Below, piece after piece: positions 6,291 through 11,466 of a DNA stretch of 11,466 nucleotides. Each line of letters starts with the position of its first letter. Positions within the stretch are counted from its first letter, which is position 1. The stretch is from Pseudomonadota bacterium (lineage in GTDB: Bacteria > Pseudomonadota > Gammaproteobacteria > Acidithiobacillales > Acidithiobacillaceae): contig JAKAFG010000031.1 in NCBI GenBank assembly GCA_021818125.1, positions 2,450 through 13,915 on the forward strand, read 5' to 3'. Under the pieces are notes generated by a model that saw only the letters and a list, made by a program, of their open reading frames with translations, ran no database searches and was not told where the DNA came from. The position numbers were made by a program, and so were the translations under genes.

Positions 6291-7703
6291 CTAGAAAGCG
6301 TACGTTAACATCAGACGCTCATAAATAAAGGAATTACCCGAACCATTCTGCGCGTTTACATTTCCGGTGGACAACTCGGTCCGGTTCCGAATTGAAAATC
6401 CTTTAAGGAACCGCGGAAAATAGGTCAGATCGGCATAGGTATAGGTTGAATTGCCATTATAGTAGCTATCAATCTTGCCGACCGCTGCTATGAACAGAAA
6501 CTCCTTGTGAAGCAGGTTTTGGGTCAGCTTGACCTTCCAGGCATTACCGGGACCCGTTTCCACCAGTCCACGGATCATGTCTGTCGTATACAGGGGATCG
6601 GTCGCGTAACCGACGGTAAACGGAGAAATCGCCGCTCCACCGCCGATGGCAGAGGGATGGTTCAGCATCTGGTTATAGGACCACGTCAGCTGGCCCTTGC
6701 CCAAAACCGAGGGCATCAGATCATAGTTAAAACCAGCCTGCACACCCCAGGTGGTATTGTTTACGGAGGAACCTTTGGGAGATGATCCACCGTCAGGATT
6801 GGTACCATTCAACAGGCTGTTGTTGTCCCATTCCCTCATAAACTGAACACCGACCAGGGGATCTATGCCAAGACCTGTTTTCAGTGTGTAGGAAGCATTC
6901 CCGTAAAACATGTTGGTAAACTGGTAGAAATCGTAGTACCACAGGCTTGCCTTGGCCCCATAGGCAGCCGCGCGCGCCCCAAAAGCCAGAGTGCCTGATG
7001 TGGGCGTGGTTGATTTCCCCAGAGTACCGTTCCCTCCCCAGATGGTGTCACCCAACGCGTTGGTTGTGGCAAGAGCAGCATCTGCTCCAGCCCCGTAATA
7101 AGCATTATCCCTGTAGTAGTCATCCGAGGTGCGGCTTTTGTACCGGAATTCCCGCAACCCATAGAACGTTACGTCAGAGATCGGGCTATATTGGGCAAAG
7201 ACCCCCTGATAGGTATTGACGAGAAGACGGCCGTCCGACTGGCCCAGCCATGGGGTGTTCATCTCCTGATCACCCACCTTGACGCTGAGCACCTTGGGAA
7301 TGGCGTACTCCAGGTAAGCCTGGCCCAGGGCATTGATGGAAGAAGACGCGCCCATCAGAGTAGTGTCCGTCTGCGTCTGTGCAGCTCCTCCGTAATATCC
7401 TTTTCCGGAAAAAGCTGGGGCATGGCTGTTGGCACCCAGATCATTGGCGGTAAAAAATGATACGCCAGCAGAAAATCCACCAAGGAATGGTTTTGTTTTT
7501 ATGTTCAGCATGCCGCCAATGGAAAACGAGCTCTGGTTACCCATGGTGGTGGAGTTGTACAGCCTGTTGAAGTAAAAAGACCGAATCTGGCCATCAATCT
7601 GTAGATAGTTGGTCAGGTCACCGATATCGGAAGCCTGGGACAGTGGGCTGACAAGGCACAACACGGCTGCAACAGACAAGGCAACCTGTTTCTTAGCGAT
7701 CAT
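6291..7703 (-). CDS. OprD-like outer-membrane porin
   Basis: A 470-residue precursor. MIAKKQVALSVAAVLCLVSP followed by LSQA is a Sec signal peptide with likely cleavage before SDIGDL. The mature part alternates aromatic and polar residues in short strands (LQIDGQIRSFYFNRLYN, SIGGMLNIKT, GFSAGVSFFTANDLG) and ends in ERLMLTYAF, with the terminal Phe needed for beta-barrel insertion. The SIGGML / GVSFFTANDLG pattern is that of OprD-type porins; substrate specificity cannot be read from it. The ATG at 7701-7703 has GGAGG five bases upstream. The frame is open 114 codons further, but that extension crosses the Pho box and has no protein character, so it is rejected. The Pho-box promoter in front suggests a channel for phosphate compounds, which is inference. 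The stop is TAG. Confidence 0.87.
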   Translation of the reverse strand: MIAKKQVALSVAAVLCLVSPLSQASDIGDLTNYLQIDGQIRSFYFNRLYNSTTMGNQSSFSIGGMLNIKTKPFLGGFSAGVSFFTANDLGANSHAPAFSGKGYYGGAAQTQTDTTLMGASSSINALGQAYLEYAIPKVLSVKVGDQEMNTPWLGQSDGRLLVNTYQGVFAQYSPISDVTFYGLREFRYKSRTSDDYYRDNAYYGAGADAALATTNALGDTIWGGNGTLGKSTTPTSGTLAFGARAAAYGAKASLWYYDFYQFTNMFYGNASYTLKTGLGIDPLVGVQFMREWDNNSLLNGTNPDGGSSPKGSSVNNTTWGVQAGFNYDLMPSVLGKGQLTWSYNQMLNHPSAIGGGAAISPFTVGYATDPLYTTDMIRGLVETGPGNAWKVKLTQNLLHKEFLFIAAVGKIDSYYNGNSTYTYADLTYFPRFLKGFSIRNRTELSTGNVNAQNGSGNSFIYERLMLTYAF

Positions 7704-7746
7704 AACGTCCTCCGTTCTGATGGTTTTTGGCAATACTACCCTGCAC

Positions 7747-7780
7747 AATATACAGACCAAATATGACATTATGATGACAG
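7747..7780 (-). promoter_or_regulatory. Pho-box promoter of the porin gene
   Basis: On the minus strand CTGTCATCATAATGTCAT (7780-7763) matches 15 of 18 Pho-box positions, with a perfect upstream half. After 10 nt comes TATATT (7752-7747) as -10. The start would be near 7740, giving a leader of about 37 nt before the porin ATG. Confidence 0.8.
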
Positions 7781-8189
7781 TTGGAACACGCACGGAAGGA
7801 AGGGTCGCCCCCGATGGTCCAGCAGGCACGATCCACCAGAATGGGCAGAATGAATTGCCCAGGGCTCTGTGGGGGCTCCTATGCCTTGGAACCAGTCCCT
7901 GTGGATAGTATCCTTCGGCTGATCCCCGGAGCGAGGTAGGTGAGATTGTGGCGCCTTCGCCACCACTTCGAACGAGATATCCAAGTGCTGCCCTGTGCAG
8001 AAGCCCGCACAGATGAGGAAAGATCGCCCCGAATCCTCCGAACACTGTGAATCAGCGCGTAAAGATGACCAGTGCTGGGTGTTACGTCGCGCAATAAATT
8101 AGGTGCTTTATCCCAAGCTATTTGAGGTCGAAACGGAGGGGTTGTCCCACGGTCTTTCGACAAGAACACGCACCCAGACAAGAGCGGGA
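7781..8189. other. Stretch without a supported gene
   Basis: No complete gene, RNA gene or repeat array is seen. Open frames here are short and conflict with each other; the minus-strand frame continuing the porin upstream is not a credible N-terminus. A minus-strand frame ending near 7879 contains HNLTYLAPGISRRIL, faintly like the C-terminal part of some site-specific recombinases, but its surroundings do not align. With the IS110 remnant beginning directly after it, this is most likely decayed mobile DNA. Confidence 0.5.
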
Positions 8190-8556
8190 CAGCGATGGCT
8201 ATCCCGCGCGGGGTGGTTACCCTCAGAAGGGCTCTTTCTGCGCTTGAGGGGGTAGTGCCGGGAGTGGCTTATTTGTCGCCTATGTCGGCCTCAATCCCCG
8301 CATTCGCCAGTCTGGCCAATGGGCAGGAAGACCCCCATCGCCAAGGCGGGGAATGCTTTGTTGCGCAAATCCCTCTACCTACCGGCAATGGTCGCTAAGC
8401 GGCACAACCCCATCATCGCATCCTTTTGCGACCGGCTATTGGCCCGAGGCACGCCCCATGCAAGTAGTGGTAGCCGCCATGCGCCGACTCCTGCAGCTGG
8501 CGTTCGGGGTCCTCAAGTCCGGCCAGCCATTTGACCCCAACTTTGGGCTTGCGTAG
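8190..8556 (+). pseudogene. IS110-family transposase, C-terminal remnant with frameshifts
   Basis: Fragments of the C-terminal (Transposase_20-like) half of an IS110-family DEDD transposase follow each other in order but in different frames. MAIPRGVVT at 8195 recalls the family's MAIPGVG-x-x-T; FVAYVGLNPRIRQSGQW is at 8272-8322; GRKTPIAKAGNALLRKSLYL then PAMVAKRHNPIIASFCDRLL is at 8319-8440; and MQVVVAAMRRLLQLAFGVLK ending SGQPFDPNFG is at 8458-8556, stop TAG. At least two or three indels separate the pieces and the N-terminal catalytic half is missing, so it is inactive. Its end lies 66 bp ahead of the next Pho box. Confidence 0.85.
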
Positions 8557-8622
8557 CACCCTTCAAGACGGTATCTGAAGGATGGGTGTGACAACCCGAT
8601 AATAAGCACGGCACACTCTGAA

Positions 8623-8656
8623 ATGCCATCATAATGTCACATTCAGGTGCTACGAT
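8623..8656 (+). promoter_or_regulatory. Pho-type promoter of the GAF-GGDEF-EAL gene
   Basis: ATGCCATCATAATGTCAC (8623-8640) matches 13 of 18 Pho-box positions and is almost the same as the porin box (both contain CATCATAATGTCA). Ten nt later lies TACGAT (8651-8656) as -10. The geometry equals that of the other four promoters. The start would be near 8663, ahead of the ATG at 8685. The weakest of the five by consensus score. Confidence 0.6.
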
Positions 8657-8684
8657 CGCCCCACGAGTTGAATGGGGAGGGGAT

Positions 8685-11322
8685 ATGTCAACCACACAAC
8701 ACTACTTGGCAGCCCACCGGGCCTTTTATCAGGCCATTATCCAGGTCGAACGCCTGCACGCAGACTCACAAGCGGATTTGTCCGTCGCGCAGATGTTGGA
8801 ACAGGTGACCTGCCTGATCGCCGATATCCTGCATGCACCTATGGTATGGATTGGTCTGGTCCCTCACGGTCAGTCGGTATGGTCGTCGACAGCGGCAGCC
8901 GGTTCGGCTGCCGCTGTTTTTGAGGGAGTACATCTTTCTGTAGATGCAGCGATTCCCGAGGAAAATGGTCCCGAAAAGTTGATTCGCTCGAGACAACCAT
9001 ATATCTGTGACCTCGATGCCCATGTCATGACACCCTGGCGCAATTTAGCCATGGACAATAACATCGGAGGCTTTGCCGGAGCACCATTTTATTATGGTCA
9101 GAAAGAACGCGGCATCATTTTCATTTGTCATCGTGAGGACGAGACTTTCCCTGAGGATATCCTTGATCTGCTATCCCATTTGGCCGAATGCCTCGGAACC
9201 TTCTTCAACCGTTGCCAGACCGGACTGGAACTCGCGCGTCTGCGTCGTTATCAAAACGTATATGTAGCATTACTACAGGAAATGCTCCGCCACCCGCCGC
9301 CCGAGATCCTTTTTCAGCGGCTGGCGCAATTGCTGATGGAACATGCCGATGCCCTGGGAGTAGTCGTGTGGTCGGTCGAACCTGGTAGCGAGTGGCTGCG
9401 CCAGGTAGCGGTAGAGGCGCGCAGTGCGGATCGGGTCTGTGCGTTAAAAAGTCTCAAAGTCTCGCTCAATCCGGAACATGTGCCCTATGGACGCCCTATG
9501 GACGTATGGCTGCCGCACGAGTCTATCATTCCGCCACTAGTGGTGGAAAATATGCAGATGGATCGGGAAATCCCGGCAAGCTTGGGGTTACCGCAGTTCA
9601 GTCAGGGAGTGGCAGCCCTGGGCGGATGGCCTATAACCGCTGGTAAAGGCACGGTGCCAGTGGCGGTGTTGATGGTGGAATCCGCCGAATCGGATTATTT
9701 CAGCCCGGCGCTGCAAAGTCTCCTGAGTCAACTGGTGGATAGCATTCACATCGCTCTGGAGGAGTACCACCGTCGCCAGCTGCTGACCGCTGAGCAGGAG
9801 TCCCACGCCTGGCAGGCACACCACGACTGCCTCACCGGTCTGCCCAATCGTCTCGGCCTCACTAAGCGCCTAAACGACGCCAAGGCGCGAGCCCTGCGCC
9901 ATGGTTGCTTACTGGGAGTGGCGATGCTTGATCTGGACGATTTCAAGGCCACCAATGACCGGTATGGTCATGCCGTAGGCGATCGTCTACTCATGGCCCT
10001 CGCAGCGCGCTTGAAGCAGGCCCTGCGTCGTACCGATTTCGTTGTCCGCCTGGGTGGCGACGAATTTGTGCTGATCCTAGAAGACCTGCAGGATCGGAAC
10101 GATCTAGAGGCTATCCTCAACAAGATTGGCGAAGCCATCGAAACGCCCTTTGAACTCGCGGATGACCTCACCATAAGCATCCACGGCAGCCTGGGCCTCA
10201 CCATATTTCCTTTTGATCAAGGAGATGCTGACCTCCTGTTGCAGCATGCCGACGAAGCCCTCTATGCACAGAAAGAGGCTAAGCTCGCGCGGAATCATTT
10301 CTGGGGCTATTACAACGAATCCCTCAACCAGCACAAAAGGATACGTTATCAGGTTTTGCGCGCTCTGCTTGGTGATGGTGGTCTACGGGTGTTTTACCAG
10401 CCGGTGCTGGATCTTGCCTCCCATCGTATCGTTGGCATAGAGGCGCTGGCCAGACTGGAAAACGGCGAAGGGGCTATCCTTTTGCCCAAGGAGTTTCTCC
10501 CCCAGTTCAACCCCGAAGACCAGCACATACTGACCCAGTTGATGCTTTCCCGGGCCATTACGGACCTGATCGAACTGGACAAGGCGGGCCATGCCCTGTG
10601 GGTTTCGGTGAATGTCACACCAGGATTGCTCTTCTCCGGCGCCTGTCTGGGCTGTCTGACTGGGTTGCTGGCCTCAAGCAAGATTGACCCGTCGCGCATT
10701 GTCCTGGAGATCCTCGAAGGTAATGACTTTCCCTCCATGGACGAGGCGCGGCGGGAGGTCCTGAGGATCAAGGCGCTGGGCGTTGGATGACATCGGCAGC
10801 GCCTACTCTTCGCTCCTTCGTTTTAAGGACCTGCCCATTGATGAGATAAAACTTGACCAGACCTTTGTGCGCAGCCTGGAAGCTAACCCCAACGGTCTGC
10901 ATTTCATCAACGCGCTGCTTGACCTGAGCCGCAGTATGGGCGTGGACTTTGTGGCCGAGGGCTGCGAAACACCAGATATCCTTGACGCCCTCAAGGTTCT
11001 TCGGGTGCCGATGGTCCAAGGCTACGCCGTCGCCCAGGCCATGCCCATCACCACGCTCCGCAACTGGTTGCAACACTTCCCGACAGAAGGTACAAAGACA
11101 CCCTCCAGTCTCCTTGGTATTTATGCCAGCCACCTCTCTACCTTTAGCACGATCCGCAATGTGGCGCAGAAAAATCTACGGTGGTTGGGCGAACTGTCCA
11201 TAGTGGCGGAGGAGCCGTTTCTCGCCCTCAATACCGCTATTGCGGCTCAGGGCTGGGCGGGCACGGCCATAGATATCGCACATCGCGCCTATCATCCTAA
11301 ATTCGGCAGTTCCCCCTGCTGA
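8685..11322 (+). pseudogene. GAF-GGDEF-EAL cyclic-di-GMP enzyme with broken EAL domain
   Basis: A cytoplasmic signalling protein without membrane segments. Residues about 20-175 form a GAF-like sensor, and about 190-370 a second GAF-like region. The GGDEF domain starts at DCLTGLPNR; it has LDLDDFKATNDRYGH, the active-site GGDEF (residues 457-461) and the inhibitory I-site RRTD five residues before it, so the diguanylate cyclase half looks active. The EAL domain begins with EAL at residues 586-588 and has VSVNVTP and VLEILEGNDF, but the frame stops at 10788-10790 (after IKALGVG). The rest continues in the +1 frame from 10783: LDDIGSAYSSLL, IKLDQTFVR, VAEGCET and VQGYAVAQAMP, to 11322. Thus DDIG, the lysine and the second glutamate are cut off from the start of the domain. 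I chose the ATG at 8685 (GGGGAGGGG just before); the earlier in-frame ATG at 8634 lies inside the Pho box. The first frame alone encodes 701 residues. Confidence 0.88.
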
Positions 11323-11363
11323 TTTGGCAGGATTCCTTTGATAGGATTGGTTTTTCCCCTGTA

Positions 11364-11466
11364 ATGGAGGCTCACCCTGTGGGTGATGATGAAAATCGGC
11401 CGCAAAAGGCCATTCCTGCGGCAGTAAAGGCCATGATCGTGGACACACTGGGCGGTCGCATTCAGG
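11364..11466 (+). CDS. Unidentified open frame leaving the window (possibly a transposase start)
   Basis: From the ATG at 11364 the frame stays open for 34 codons to the window edge; it contains KAMIVDTLGGRIQ. No Shine-Dalgarno precedes the ATG, so the true start is uncertain. The DTLGGRIQ stretch faintly recalls N-termini of certain IS4/IS1380-like transposases, which I cannot confirm. A perfect hairpin, TCACCC-TGT-GGGTGA, lies at 11372-11386 within the first codons. It begins 41 nt after the end of the broken cyclic-di-GMP gene. Confidence 0.3.
   Translation, partial: MEAHPVGDDENRPQKAIPAAVKAMIVDTLGGRIQ

Noticed and set aside
7704..8045. A long N-terminal extension of the porin frame
   Set aside because: It runs through the porin's Pho box and -10, is not protein-like, and the ATG at 7703 has GGAGG and a proper signal peptide.
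7879..8181. Minus-strand frame with HNLTYLAPGISRRIL as a site-specific recombinase remnant
   Set aside because: Only a short stretch looks familiar; no catalytic domain or supporting neighbour frames could be found.
8634..8684. The in-frame ATG at 8634 as start of the cyclic-di-GMP gene
   Set aside because: It lies within the Pho-like box, ahead of the predicted transcription start; the ATG at 8685 has a strong purine-rich ribosome site.
10780..10792. Programmed +1 frameshift at GGA-TGA-C to make a full EAL domain
   Set aside because: A simple +1 shift would still lack about three residues of the strand leading to the DD motif, and no stimulatory element is evident; a deletion explains the data better.
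1..11466. CRISPR arrays, tRNA or rRNA genes
   Set aside because: No regularly spaced direct repeats and no recognisable RNA-gene sequence was seen on either strand.

Overview
The window looks like chromosomal DNA from an acidophilic, Acidithiobacillus-like proteobacterium. This is an inference from the style of the proteins (OprD-type porin, GAF-GGDEF-EAL enzyme, PsiE, DUF2934) and from promoters of enterobacterial Pho-box type; no rRNA or marker gene is present to prove it. The unifying theme is phosphate starvation.

Layout. Positions 1-912 (minus strand) hold an operon reading DUF2934 protein, PsiE-family membrane protein, GT4 glycosyltransferase (cut by the window edge), behind a Pho-box promoter. 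Positions 1048-5547 (minus) hold the complete high-affinity phosphate transport operon pstS-pstC-pstA-pstB-phoU behind a second Pho-box promoter. A third Pho-type promoter with a perfect -10 box lies about 220 bp further upstream and has no recognised gene of its own. Positions 5831-6228 are gene-poor and include what looks like one end of an IS256-family element. Positions 6291-7780 (minus) hold an OprD-like outer-membrane porin with a fourth Pho-box promoter. Positions 7781-8556 are decayed DNA ending in a frameshifted C-terminal remnant of an IS110-family transposase. Positions 8623-11322 (plus) hold a GAF-GGDEF-EAL cyclic-di-GMP enzyme gene behind a fifth Pho-type promoter; its EAL domain is broken by a frame change that fits an 11-nt deletion. 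A further open frame starts at 11364 and leaves the window.

The five promoters share one geometry: a 7-4-7 Pho-box-like 18-mer, exactly 10 nt, then a -10 hexamer. If they are real PhoB sites, phosphate limitation would switch on together an outer-membrane channel (porin), periplasmic capture and inner-membrane import (PstSCAB), feedback signalling (PhoU), possible membrane changes (PsiE and glycosyltransferase) and, at least ancestrally, cyclic-di-GMP signalling. No phoB or phoR gene is inside the window.
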